Source: Bacteroides luti (GTDB lineage Bacteria; Bacteroidota; Bacteroidia; Bacteroidales; Bacteroidaceae). From it: DNA of 64,000 nt. Under the pieces are notes generated by a model. The model was not told the origin of the DNA and did no database searches. It saw only the letters and a program-made list of their open reading frames with translations. Shown here in pieces: positions 54,922 to 63,507 of this stretch; the first letter of the stretch is position 1, and each line of letters opens with the position of its first letter. A program made the translations under genes and the position numbers. The stretch spans positions 339,195-403,194 of the forward strand of contig NZ_FQTV01000002.1 in the NCBI RefSeq assembly GCF_900128905.1. The letters are read 5' to 3'.

Positions 54922-55779
54922 ATGAAAAATGTATTATTAGGTGTGTTCGTTGCATTCTTAATGTTTTCTTGCAACGATAAAGAAGATCCCGGACTTACTC
55001 CGGATCTTGTTAGTGTCAGATTTAATGTGTCTCTCCCGCTTGAAGTTAAAGAGCAGCAAATTACGACGAGAGCCTTAACCGAAAACCCTCTTTCCGATAA
55101 ACTATCTAAAATTGAGTATTTAATTATAAGAAAGGATCCTCTCGCTTTGGCAGCTCGTGGATCGCAGTTATCGACTGATGCAAATTTCGGAACTCTGTTA
55201 ATCAATATTCCCGCCGGCCTTTATAAAGTTTATTTGGTTGGCATAAGTAGTCTTAATAATGGATCTTTTTCGATGTTGGATAACGGATCTGTATTTATGA
55301 ATAATCAAGAATTTTACATAGGCTTACTTGATGATCTTTCGGTATCTGCAACTCAAACAACATTTTCAAATACTTTAAAAAGGCCCGTTGGTTGCGTGAA
55401 AATTGATATAACAGATCCGATTCCTACAGATGTTTCTTATGTTACAGTTTATATGTCGAGCAATGTAATTGGTATGAGTATGGGAGGAGGATATATTTCG
55501 GAAACCCCTGGGAATAAGATCGACGAACGATTTACGGTAAGTAATGGGTATTTAAATAGTAAAAGCCTTTATTTTGTTCCTCAAACTATATCGTCGATAC
55601 ATATTAGGGCTTATGATGCATCCGGAACGCTTCTTGCTGATAAATCGGTATCAAATCTTACAGTTGAGGCCAACAAAAGATATATAGTCACGGGTACTTT
55701 ATTCGAGTCGGTGGGAAATAAAGATTTTACAATTACGATCGATGATTCGTGGGATTCCGAAACAACAATTCCATTATAA
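54922..55779 (+). CDS. Lipoprotein, FimB/Mfa2-like fold
   Basis: A 285-residue lipoprotein: signal peptide with lipobox FMFSC (Cys near 18). The rest is strand-rich in the manner of fimbrial-anchor or transthyretin-like proteins (VSVRFNVSLPLEV, IPAGLYKVYLVGISS, KRYIVTGTLF). It has its own -7 box (TATTTTTG, 54889) and terminator, so it is an autonomous cargo gene (moron) of the element. A surface role altering phage entry is plausible but not shown. Confidence 0.6.
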   Translation: MKNVLLGVFVAFLMFSCNDKEDPGLTPDLVSVRFNVSLPLEVKEQQITTRALTENPLSDKLSKIEYLIIRKDPLALAARGSQLSTDANFGTLLINIPAGLYKVYLVGISSLNNGSFSMLDNGSVFMNNQEFYIGLLDDLSVSATQTTFSNTLKRPVGCVKIDITDPIPTDVSYVTVYMSSNVIGMSMGGGYISETPGNKIDERFTVSNGYLNSKSLYFVPQTISSIHIRAYDASGTLLADKSVSNLTVEANKRYIVTGTLFESVGNKDFTITIDDSWDSETTIPL

Positions 55780-55784
55780 TAATA

Positions 55785-55820
55785 AAAGGGAGGCTGATTT
55801 AGCCTCCTTTATTACTTTTA
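55785..55820 (+). terminator. Rho-independent terminator after cargo lipoprotein
   Basis: AAAGGGAGGCT pairs with AGCCTCCTTT around GATTT, followed by ATTACTTTTATTTT. Confidence 0.85.
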
Positions 55821-55836
55821 TTTTCAATAATTTAGT

Positions 55837-56064
55837 ATGTTTGCAAAAAGCAATAATTCTTATGATATGATCTATAAAGAGCCTATTTGTAGCAATTGCG
55901 AACATCGTATTTACGATAAACCGGGAGCCTATTGTAAAGCTTTCCCGGACGGAGACGGAATACCGGACGAAATTCTCGTCGGTGCGAAATCTCATTTCCG
56001 TTTATTTAAAGGACAAAAGGGGAGCCTTATTTATAGTCCTCAAAAGAAAATCTTATTTAATTAA
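55837..56064 (+). CDS. Small Cys-containing hypothetical protein
   Basis: 75 residues with CSNC and a third Cys in YCKAFPDGDGIPDEIL. The segment CxAFPxGIPxEIL is shared by a widespread family of small uncharacterised bacterial proteins; zinc binding is possible. Overlaps the convergent lipoprotein gene's stop by 8 bp. Confidence 0.6.
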   Translation: MFAKSNNSYDMIYKEPICSNCEHRIYDKPGAYCKAFPDGDGIPDEILVGAKSHFRLFKGQKGSLIYSPQKKILFN

Positions 56065-56464
56065 ATTCTTTTGCTAATTCTTTACCGTATGCAGCTCCTT
56101 GTTCAAAGGTTGCGTCCGAAGCATCGAGGAGTTTAACTCCTTTAATATCGACTCCGTACTCTTTTGCCATTCGGAGGTACATTTTTGCCATCGGTGTTTT
56201 ATCCATACCGTTATCAACTACAGAAACAGCAAGCATACCAACATCTGTAATAATTGCGTTTCCTACAGATTGATTTTCTTTTATTGCATCCAATAAAGCA
56301 GATGTTCCGGAAGTTGTAGAGCTTGTCGAGTTGGCCATAATACTGTCGACAACCGCATTTGTTTGCTGCCTAGCGATAGCGTCGGCTTTTGGATCTGATG
56401 TTTTTTTGCTTGTGCATCCACAAAGGGCAAGGCCTATGAGGAGCGGTAAAACGTATTTCTTCAT
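56057..56464 (-). CDS. Small lipoprotein, only reverse-strand gene of the element
   Basis: 135 residues with lipobox LALCGC. After a Ser/Thr-rich spacer comes a helical region (SVGNAIITDVGMLAVSVVD, MAKMYLRMAKEYGVDIKG). Not a known family. Being convergent and at the element's right edge, it is probably expressed independently from the integrated state. Such placement is typical of superinfection-exclusion or cargo genes; that role is inferred. Confidence 0.62.
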   Translation of the reverse strand: MKKYVLPLLIGLALCGCTSKKTSDPKADAIARQQTNAVVDSIMANSTSSTTSGTSALLDAIKENQSVGNAIITDVGMLAVSVVDNGMDKTPMAKMYLRMAKEYGVDIKGVKLLDASDATFEQGAAYGKELAKEFN

Positions 56465-56591
56465 ATTAAATTTATATTAGATATCGGCAAATAAACAAAT
56501 TAAATGCTAAATATCAAATAAATAGAGACTTTAAAATACTTGTTACAGAAAAACAATTTAAAAGTATGGTTTTATGATCCTTTCTTGAATA

Positions 56592-56610
56592 GTGCGTAAA
56601 AGTGTGCGTA
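56592..56610 (+). promoter_or_regulatory. Paired GTGCGTA site near right end
   Basis: GTGCGTA at 56592 and 56604, 12 bp apart, as in the integrase promoter and the tail-operon leader. Position 55 bp inside the right att copy fits an integrase arm-type site. Confidence 0.45.
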
Positions 56611-56620
56611 AAATAAAAAG

Positions 56621-56651
56621 CCCATCTGTAATTGTTTGATTTACAGATGGG
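56621..56651 (-). terminator. Replacement terminator for tRNA-Lys, supplied by the element
   Basis: On the reverse strand CCCATCTGTAAATC and ATTACAGATGGG pair and are followed by CTTTTTATTTT. It lies 12 bp after the tRNA's 3' end and replaces the native terminator moved to 39661-39696. Confidence 0.75.
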
Positions 56652-56663
56652 TTTTGTTTTGCT

Positions 56664-56739
56664 TGGTGATCCGCTTGGGGCTCGAACCCAAGACCCCAAC
56701 ATTAAAAGTGTTGTGCTCTACCAGCTGAGCTAGCGAATC
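56664..56739 (-). tRNA. tRNA-Lys (anticodon TTT), integration target
   Basis: 76 nt with CCA. Acceptor GATTCGC/GCGGATC, anticodon loop CTTTTAA (anticodon TTT), T-arm TTCGAGC loop. Its last bases contain the right att copy, and the element restores a complete 3' end with CCA; the left copy reads ACTG there. Confidence 0.95.
56666..56679. repeat. Right attachment-site copy
   Basis: GTGATCCGCTTGGG, identical to the left copy, within the acceptor and T-arm of the tRNA. Confidence 0.8.
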
Positions 56740-56766
56740 AGATCGTTTGTTTCTCAATTGCGAGTG

Positions 56767-56797
56767 CAAAGGTACAACTATTTTCTAAAATACCAAA
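56767..56797 (-). promoter_or_regulatory. Promoter of tRNA-Lys
   Basis: On the reverse strand TTTG (56794-56797), 19 bp, then TACCTTTG (56767-56774): a textbook Bacteroidales promoter 28 bp before the tRNA. Confidence 0.75.
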
Positions 56798-56815
56798 CAA
56801 TTCCAAGCTTTTTCT

Positions 56816-56823
56816 TATCTTTG
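56816..56823 (+). promoter_or_regulatory. -7 box of the EttA-type gene
   Basis: TATCTTTG, 31 bp before the ATG at 56855. Confidence 0.55.
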
Positions 56824-56854
56824 TCTTCGAAATTCAACTCTATACATTATATAT

Positions 56855-58543
56855 ATGGCTGACGATAAAAAGATAATTTTCTCAATGGTAGGAGTTAGCA
56901 AAGCTTTCCAACCAAACAAACAAGTATTGAAAAACATCTATCTTTCTTTCTTTTATGGAGCAAAGATTGGTATTATTGGTCTTAACGGATCTGGAAAATC
57001 TACTTTACTTAAGATTATTGCCGGACTTGAAAAGTCTTATCAGGGAGAGGTGGTCTTTTCTCCGGGATATTCTGTAGGATACCTGGCACAGGAACCTCAT
57101 TTGGATGATACTAAAACTGTGAAGGAAGTCGTGATGGAAGGTGTGCAAAGCATTGTCGACACTTTAGCTGAATACGAAGCTATCAATCTGAAATTCGGAG
57201 AGCCTGAATATTATGAGGATCAGGATAAAATGGATGCTCTTTTTGCTCGCCAGGCAGAACTTCAGGATATAATTGATGCAACCGATGCGTGGAATTTGGA
57301 CAGTAAACTAGAGAGAGCGATGGACGCCCTTCGTTGTCCACCGGAAGATCAGCCGGTTAAGAATCTTTCAGGAGGTGAACGCAGACGAGTTGCTTTATGC
57401 CGATTATTGCTTCAACAACCAGATATCTTGTTGCTTGATGAACCTACTAACCACCTGGATGCCGAATCTATTGACTGGTTGGAACAGCATCTTCAACAAT
57501 ATGCAGGTACTGTTATTGCGGTTACTCACGACCGTTACTTCCTTGATCATGTTGCCGGATGGATTCTGGAACTAGACCGTGGCGAAGGTATTCCATGGAA
57601 AGGTAACTACTCTTCCTGGTTGGAACAGAAAACCAAACGTATGGAGATGGAAGAAAAAACAGCTAGCAAACGTAGAAAAACTTTGGAACGAGAATTGGAT
57701 TGGGTGCGCATGGCACCAAAGGCTCGTCAGGCTAAAGGTAAAGCTCGTTTGAATTCATACGATAAATTATTGAATGAAGATCAAAAGGAAAAAGAAGAAA
57801 GACTAGAGATCTTTATTCCTAATGGACCACGTTTAGGTAATAAAGTTATAGAAGTGAAAGGTGTTACAAAAGCTTATGGAGATAAGTTGTTGTTTGATAA
57901 CCTTGAGTTTAATCTTCCACCTAATGGCATAGTAGGAGTGATTGGTCCTAACGGTGCCGGTAAAACAACTCTTTTCCGTTTGATTATGGGATTGGAGCAT
58001 GTTGATAAAGGTACATTTGAAGTAGGTGAAACTGTTAAGTTAGCTTATGTTGACCAACAGCATAAAGACATTGATCCTGAGAAGAGTGTTTATCAGGTGA
58101 TTTCCGGAGGAAATGAATTAATGCGCATTGGCGGAAGAGATATTAATTCACGAGCATATCTTTCACGTTTTAACTTTTCAGGTGGTGACCAGGAAAAATT
58201 ATGTGGAATGCTTTCCGGTGGTGAACGTAACCGACTTCATTTGGCAATGGCTTTGAAAGAAGAAGGAAATGTATTGTTACTTGATGAACCAACTAATGAT
58301 ATCGACGTAAATACACTCCGTGCACTCGAAGAAGGTTTGGATGATTTTGCAGGTTGTGCTGTTGTTATTTCACACGACCGTTGGTTTCTTGATCGAATTT
58401 GTACACACATTCTTGCTTTTGAAGGAAATTCAGAAGTCTTTTTCTTTGAAGGTTCATATTCGGAATACGAAGAAAATAAGATGAAGCGCCTGGGAAATGA
58501 AGAACCAAAGCGTGTAAGATATCGTAAATTAATGGCAGATTAA
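56855..58543 (+). CDS. ettA: ABC-F protein, energy-dependent translational throttle EttA
   Basis: A 562-residue cytoplasmic ABC-F ATPase with two nucleotide-binding domains and no membrane part. Domain 1 has Walker A GLNGSGKST near residue 46, LSGGERRRV and LLLDEPTNHLD; domain 2 has GPNGAGKTT near 371, LSGGERNRL and LLLDEPTNDID. The inter-domain linker (~245-320) is basic and charged (KTKRMEMEEKTASKRRKT), which contacts the ribosome and tRNA. EttA binds the E site and gates entry into elongation according to energy charge. Length is the usual one for EttA. Own promoter and terminator; the host chromosome resumes here. Confidence 0.9.
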   Translation: MADDKKIIFSMVGVSKAFQPNKQVLKNIYLSFFYGAKIGIIGLNGSGKSTLLKIIAGLEKSYQGEVVFSPGYSVGYLAQEPHLDDTKTVKEVVMEGVQSIVDTLAEYEAINLKFGEPEYYEDQDKMDALFARQAELQDIIDATDAWNLDSKLERAMDALRCPPEDQPVKNLSGGERRRVALCRLLLQQPDILLLDEPTNHLDAESIDWLEQHLQQYAGTVIAVTHDRYFLDHVAGWILELDRGEGIPWKGNYSSWLEQKTKRMEMEEKTASKRRKTLERELDWVRMAPKARQAKGKARLNSYDKLLNEDQKEKEERLEIFIPNGPRLGNKVIEVKGVTKAYGDKLLFDNLEFNLPPNGIVGVIGPNGAGKTTLFRLIMGLEHVDKGTFEVGETVKLAYVDQQHKDIDPEKSVYQVISGGNELMRIGGRDINSRAYLSRFNFSGGDQEKLCGMLSGGERNRLHLAMALKEEGNVLLLDEPTNDIDVNTLRALEEGLDDFAGCAVVISHDRWFLDRICTHILAFEGNSEVFFFEGSYSEYEENKMKRLGNEEPKRVRYRKLMAD

Positions 58544-58564
58544 TATTATTTTATAAAACAGGAC

Positions 58565-58600
58565 GAAAAGCTTCGAAATTAGTTTCGAAGCTTTTCTTTT
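58565..58600 (+). terminator. Rho-independent terminator
   Basis: GAAAAGCTTCGAAA pairs perfectly with TTTCGAAGCTTTTC, loop TTAG, then TTTT. Confidence 0.9.
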
Positions 58601-58675
58601 GCTTATAAATTTAATATTGCTTTCTAAATATAAAAAAATGGTACAGAATGTAATATTAATGTAATTTTTATTAAT

Positions 58676-58683
58676 TATATTTG
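58676..58683 (+). promoter_or_regulatory. -7 box for TonB-receptor operon
   Basis: TATATTTG, 61 bp before the ATG at 58745. Long AT-rich leader without visible riboswitch fold. Confidence 0.5.
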
Positions 58684-58744
58684 TTGCTTGAAATTTATAG
58701 CGTTAAATATTTTCATTTTAATCATATAATTAACAAGCAGAATT

Positions 58745-61471
58745 ATGAGAAAACATTTTGTTCATTTTCTATTGGTAACTTTGCTTACAACTTTTTGCAC
58801 TGTAGCTGCAGTCGCTCAAACTGTTGTTAAGGGTAAGTTGGTGGATGCGGAGACTAATGAAGGATTAATTGGTGCATCTGTAACGGTTGAAGGTACTTCC
58901 CAAGGTGCTGTTACAGATCTGGATGGTTCTTTTACTTTGTCGGTAAAATCAGGAACTGGTACTTTAATCTTTAAGTACATTGGTTACAAAGACCAAAAAA
59001 TGAAAGTTACAAAAAAAGGTACAGTCGATGTAGGTACAATTAAAATGGAACCGGATGCTGTAGCTTTATCCGATGTTACAATTACTTCTTCCATCGCTAT
59101 TCAGCGTAAAACTCCAGTAGCGGTATCAACTATTGACCCGGTATTTATCGAAGAAAAGTTAGGAACACAGGAATTTCCTGAAATATTGAAATCTACTCCT
59201 GGCGTTTATGCTACTAAAAATGGTGGTGGATATGGTGATTCAAAAATCAATATGCGTGGTTTCCAGTCTGCCAACGTTGCTGTTATGGTAAATGGTATTC
59301 CAATGAACGATATGGAATGGGGTGGTCTTTACTGGAGTAACTGGGCTGGTCTTTCTGATGTTACAAGATCTATGCAGACACAAAGAGGTCTTGGTGCTTC
59401 TAAAGTTTCTGCTCCTTCAGTGGGTGGATCTATTAACATTGTAACTCGTACTATTGATGCAAAGAAAGGTGGATCTGTTTCTTACGCAATGGGTAACGAT
59501 GGTTTTAACAAACTTTTATTCAATGTTTCTTCTGGACTAACCAAAGATGGATGGGCTATGACTCTTCTTGGGGGCAAAAGCTGGGGAGATGGTTATATAC
59601 AAGGTACAGAATTTGAAGCCTACAACTATTTCGTTAATATAGCTAAAAGAATAAATGATAATCATCAGATTTCTTTAACTGCTTTTGGTGCACCTCAATG
59701 GCATAACCAAAGAAGTAATTATGATGGTTTGACAATTGAAGGATGGCAGCAGGTTAAAAATTATATGAAAGGCGATAGTCCTTATAAATATAATCCTACA
59801 TTTGGTTACGGATTAAATGGTGAACGCAAAACTTCTGCTCATAATGAATATCACAAACCTCAGATTTCTTTAAATCATTTATGGCAGGTTAATGAAAAGA
59901 CTAGCTTAAGTACTACTCTTTATACTTCTATTGGTAGAGGTAGCGGTTATAGCGGTCAAGGTTATACAAGTGCTTTGTCTAATACATGGTATGGATCATC
60001 TGACGGCGTTTTAAATACAACTTATCGTAATTCTGATGGAACTTTTGCTTATGATCAGATTTATGCTATAAATGAAGCTAGTCAAAATGGCTCTCAAATG
60101 GCAATGTCTAAATCAATCAATAATCATAACTGGTACGGATTACTTTCTACATTTACATCTTCTTTAACTAAAGAGATTAATTATTATGTAGGCCTTGACT
60201 TAAGATATTATGTAGGACAGCATACTAACGAACTTATTGATCTTTATGGTGGTGATTTTTATATTGACCGCTATCGTAAGGATGTAAAAGCTGAAAATAA
60301 TAGTGCTGCTGCATTAGGTACAGATTTTACAAACAAAAAATTAAAAGTTGGCGATGTGGTTTATCGTGACTATAATGGTTATGTAATGCAAGAAGGGGTA
60401 TTTGGACAAATTGAGTACAATAAAGATAAATTAAGCTCATTTATTGCAGGGTCAGTTTCAAACACTGGTTATTGGAGAAAAGACCATTTCTATTATGATG
60501 ATAAACATGCAAAATCAGAAACATTAAACTTTATTGGTTTTACAGTTAAAGGTGGTGCTAACTATAACCTAACTGAAAATCATAATGTCTTTGCTAATGT
60601 TGGTTATATATCTCGTGCACCTTTCTTCTCTGGTGGTGCATTCCTTTCATCAACTGTAAGTAATGCTACTAATCCTGATGCTATTAATGAAAAAATATTT
60701 TCTGTTGAATTAGGATACGGTTATCGATCTAAATATTTCACTGCAAATGTTAACGCATATAGTACTGCATGGATGGATAAAACTACAACCAGAACTCTTA
60801 CTTTGAAGGACGGCGACCGTGCTCAAATCAATATGTCTGGAGTAGATGCTCTTCACCAAGGTATTGAAGTGGATCTTGCAGCTCATCCATACTATTGGTT
60901 AGATATTACTGGTATGTTTTCAATAGGAAACTGGAGATGGAACAGCAATGCTACAGGTTATTTCTATAACTCAGCTGGTCAGCCATTGACAGGTGAATAT
61001 GAAGCTGATGGTATTACTCCAAAGATTGCATCAGGTATTCAGGCAGCTGATCACGCAAAAATGACTGTTTATCAAAAAGGTGTTAAGGTGGGTGGATCTG
61101 CTCAGACAACAGCTGCTCTAGGTGCTAAATTCAGACTTAGCAATAATTTTCGTGTAGGAGCAGATTATAGCTTATTTGCACGTAATTATGCAGATTTTGC
61201 ATTGGCATCAAATGATATTATAATGAATGGTGAAAAAACATTTGGTAGCCCATGGCGTATCCCTGCAGCTAATCTAGTTGACTTGAATGCTAGCTATTCA
61301 TTCCCAATTGGAAGTGTAAAAGCTGTTTTATATGGTAATGTTGAGAACTTATTCAACCAGGAATATATTGCTGATGCTTATGATGGTGGTGGTCACAACT
61401 GGCAATCTGCATATCGTGTATTTTATGGATTTGGACGTACATACTCGATAAGACTTAAACTTAACTTTTAA
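58745..61471 (+). CDS. TonB-dependent outer-membrane receptor
   Basis: A 908-residue receptor: signal peptide to about residue 25 (AAVAQT), carboxypeptidase-regulatory-like domain ~26-105 (VVKGKLVDAETNEGLIGASV), plug ~125-240 (NMRGFQSANVAVMVNGIPMND), then a 22-strand barrel ending in an aromatic residue (SIRLKLNF). It imports a nutrient with TonB energy. No SusD partner follows; instead a lipoprotein gene starts 22 bp downstream, so the partner is probably that lipoprotein. No sugar enzyme is near, so the ligand is unknown. Confidence 0.88.
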   Translation: MRKHFVHFLLVTLLTTFCTVAAVAQTVVKGKLVDAETNEGLIGASVTVEGTSQGAVTDLDGSFTLSVKSGTGTLIFKYIGYKDQKMKVTKKGTVDVGTIKMEPDAVALSDVTITSSIAIQRKTPVAVSTIDPVFIEEKLGTQEFPEILKSTPGVYATKNGGGYGDSKINMRGFQSANVAVMVNGIPMNDMEWGGLYWSNWAGLSDVTRSMQTQRGLGASKVSAPSVGGSINIVTRTIDAKKGGSVSYAMGNDGFNKLLFNVSSGLTKDGWAMTLLGGKSWGDGYIQGTEFEAYNYFVNIAKRINDNHQISLTAFGAPQWHNQRSNYDGLTIEGWQQVKNYMKGDSPYKYNPTFGYGLNGERKTSAHNEYHKPQISLNHLWQVNEKTSLSTTLYTSIGRGSGYSGQGYTSALSNTWYGSSDGVLNTTYRNSDGTFAYDQIYAINEASQNGSQMAMSKSINNHNWYGLLSTFTSSLTKEINYYVGLDLRYYVGQHTNELIDLYGGDFYIDRYRKDVKAENNSAAALGTDFTNKKLKVGDVVYRDYNGYVMQEGVFGQIEYNKDKLSSFIAGSVSNTGYWRKDHFYYDDKHAKSETLNFIGFTVKGGANYNLTENHNVFANVGYISRAPFFSGGAFLSSTVSNATNPDAINEKIFSVELGYGYRSKYFTANVNAYSTAWMDKTTTRTLTLKDGDRAQINMSGVDALHQGIEVDLAAHPYYWLDITGMFSIGNWRWNSNATGYFYNSAGQPLTGEYEADGITPKIASGIQAADHAKMTVYQKGVKVGGSAQTTAALGAKFRLSNNFRVGADYSLFARNYADFALASNDIIMNGEKTFGSPWRIPAANLVDLNASYSFPIGSVKAVLYGNVENLFNQEYIADAYDGGGHNWQSAYRVFYGFGRTYSIRLKLNF

Positions 61472-61493
61472 TCCTTTATAGAGATAATTAATT

Positions 61494-63422
61494 ATGAAAA
61501 AGTATATAATATTAAGTTTTGTAGGTGCATTGTCGTTATTGTCAAGTTGTGATTATAACGATAAATATTTTGATGGACTGGATGATCTGGTTACGCCTAC
61601 TAATAAATTAGCATTGGATTATACTCTGACAGGTGACGATTACGCTACTATTTCTACGTTATCTGCTAATAAAACCCTTGCCACAACTAATAATGTATCT
61701 TCTGCTTTAGCTGCAATAAAAACCAATCAATGTTTATCTGCTGCTATTCCGGCAGCTGATTATGTTCCTGCGTTTCTTGCATCTAAATGGTATTCAGCTA
61801 GTGAAGGTGCTGCAATAAAGGTTACTTATAAGAAAAGTGTTAATCTTCCTGATTATGTAGCAAAATTAAGTGTTGCTCCAAACTATTCAGTTTCTGCAGC
61901 AAATTATAAAACTATTTGGGGAGCAAATTCATCTGTGAACTTCTTTACTCCTGCAAAGCCTGCATCAACAAATCTTCCTGTTATTTTGGCATCAGCTTAT
62001 CCTGCTGCTGTTAGTGGTGATGTAGTTGCTGTAAATTATAATGAGTCTGCTAGTGAACCTACTATTCAAAGCGCTTTAAGTGAAGATTTTGAAGCTGGTA
62101 CTGTTGGTAATGTTGCTTCAATAGCAGGTTGGGCAAATGTAACAACAGTTGGAACATATAGCTGGAGTGAAAAGACTTTTAGCAGTAACAAATATATTCA
62201 GGCAACTGCATATAACCATGCTGCTGGTGCTCTTGAAATGTATATGATTTCTCCTTCATTCTCAGTTACAGCTGGTCAGGTTTTCTCTTTTGATGCTTGT
62301 TTGGGAAATTATAAGCCTGCAGGTGGAACACTTACAGTTCTTATATCTTCAAACCTTGCTGGTACTACTGCTAGTGATATCGCAGCTGCAACATGGGATG
62401 ATGTAACATCTAATTTTACTATTCCTGTTCCAACAGGTACTTATGGAACACTTGGTAAGGTTGGAGAATTACTTCTTTCTAAATATGTAGGAAAGAAAGT
62501 AAACATAGCTTTCCGTTATAATGGTGATAACTCAACAGGAGCAACTACAACTGTTCAGGTTGATAATGTTTCTGTAGCATTAGCTGGAGGTTCTTATACT
62601 ACTAATGGTACATTGTATACTTTCAATGGAACTAAATGGGTTACTTATACAGGCAATGGTTACTTCCTTACAAAGGCTGACTTTGCAACAATGGGTAGCA
62701 AATATGATAACTTTAGTTCAACAATGCCAGCTGATAATTATATTCCTCAATTCCTGAAATTGAAATATCCATATGCTCAAGAAGGAAACACAATGGCAGT
62801 GGTTTATAAGTATTACACAGGATCAGCTACTGGATTACGTACCGATGAATATGTTTTCACCGCTGGAAGCTGGGTTAAGAATGACAATGTAGAGCAATTT
62901 ACAGATCAATTTGTTTATACTAACGGAAAATGGGTATATGATCCAAGTGTGGTATTAAATTTAAAACCAGCTAAAGGTCTTGCTGATGTAACTGCATTCT
63001 ACCAAAAAATAACAGATTATGTTTGGACTAAGATAGATCAACCTGCAGGCGTAACAGTTAAAGGTACAGGTTATACAACAAGTTATGGTAATAATGAATA
63101 TTATTATGGTAGCTCGGCATATAACAATAACTTTGATTTCCGTCCATCTGCATGGAAAGCTCAGAATGCAACTGCATATTCTAGTATGACAGATGATCAA
63201 CTAAAAGCAGAAATGTTTAAACGCTTACCTGCTGCATTTATCCCTGCGTTGGAAGCAACTTATCCAACAGCTACTACAGTTGCTGGTGTAAATGTAACTT
63301 ATACTATTAATTTTGGAGTTTATACTGGAAGTTCTATTTCGGCACCAAATTATACTATAGTATATAAAGTAACAGGTACTGGTAAGTTTGAATATGTAGC
63401 AAACTCTTTGAAAGCATTATAA
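61494..63422 (+). CDS. Repeat-containing lipoprotein with jelly-roll domain
   Basis: A 642-residue lipoprotein: lipobox LLSSC (Cys near 19). Centre ~190-365 is a choice-of-anchor-J or DUF5017-like jelly roll (LSEDFEAGTVGNVASIAG, MYMISPSFSVTAG). Flanking it are four degenerate ~60-70-residue units at ~50-115, ~135-190, ~395-465 and ~550-625, each with PAxxxxPxFLxxxYPxAxxGxxxxVxY. Coexpressed with the TonB receptor and probably its surface partner, in place of SusD. Ligand unknown. Confidence 0.75.
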   Translation: MKKYIILSFVGALSLLSSCDYNDKYFDGLDDLVTPTNKLALDYTLTGDDYATISTLSANKTLATTNNVSSALAAIKTNQCLSAAIPAADYVPAFLASKWYSASEGAAIKVTYKKSVNLPDYVAKLSVAPNYSVSAANYKTIWGANSSVNFFTPAKPASTNLPVILASAYPAAVSGDVVAVNYNESASEPTIQSALSEDFEAGTVGNVASIAGWANVTTVGTYSWSEKTFSSNKYIQATAYNHAAGALEMYMISPSFSVTAGQVFSFDACLGNYKPAGGTLTVLISSNLAGTTASDIAAATWDDVTSNFTIPVPTGTYGTLGKVGELLLSKYVGKKVNIAFRYNGDNSTGATTTVQVDNVSVALAGGSYTTNGTLYTFNGTKWVTYTGNGYFLTKADFATMGSKYDNFSSTMPADNYIPQFLKLKYPYAQEGNTMAVVYKYYTGSATGLRTDEYVFTAGSWVKNDNVEQFTDQFVYTNGKWVYDPSVVLNLKPAKGLADVTAFYQKITDYVWTKIDQPAGVTVKGTGYTTSYGNNEYYYGSSAYNNNFDFRPSAWKAQNATAYSSMTDDQLKAEMFKRLPAAFIPALEATYPTATTVAGVNVTYTINFGVYTGSSISAPNYTIVYKVTGTGKFEYVANSLKAL

Positions 63423-63444
63423 GAATTTACTCAATTCATATCAG

Positions 63445-63481
63445 AATGCCATCCTTAGAAAATAGGGATGGCATTTTTTTT
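63445..63481 (+). terminator. Rho-independent terminator
   Basis: AATGCCATCC pairs with GGATGGCATT, then a run of T. Ends the receptor-lipoprotein operon. Confidence 0.88.
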
Positions 63482-63507
63482 CTGCACCATTCAATAAAAA
63501 TAAATTT

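Larger units (their letters stand above)
39716..56679 (+). mobile_element. 16.95-kb tail-encoding, capsid-less integrated element
   Basis: Bounded by the 14-bp direct repeat GTGATCCGCTTGGG at 39716-39729 and 56666-56679; the right copy lies inside the 3' end of an intact tRNA-Lys(TTT). Contents: tyrosine integrase, unknown partner gene, excisionase-like HTH, winged-helix protein, replication-initiator-like protein, small proteins, tape measure (1366 aa), tail hub/fibre (1348 aa), regulators, two lipoproteins. No terminase, portal, capsid, tail-tube or lysis gene is recognisable; the only proteins above 300 residues are the integrase, the replication protein and the two tail proteins. All major genes are open and tightly packed. 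Satellite or reduced prophage. Confidence 0.82.

Noticed and set aside
39716..56679. Integrative conjugative element
   Set aside because: No relaxase, coupling protein or tra genes; the tail genes indicate phage relationship.
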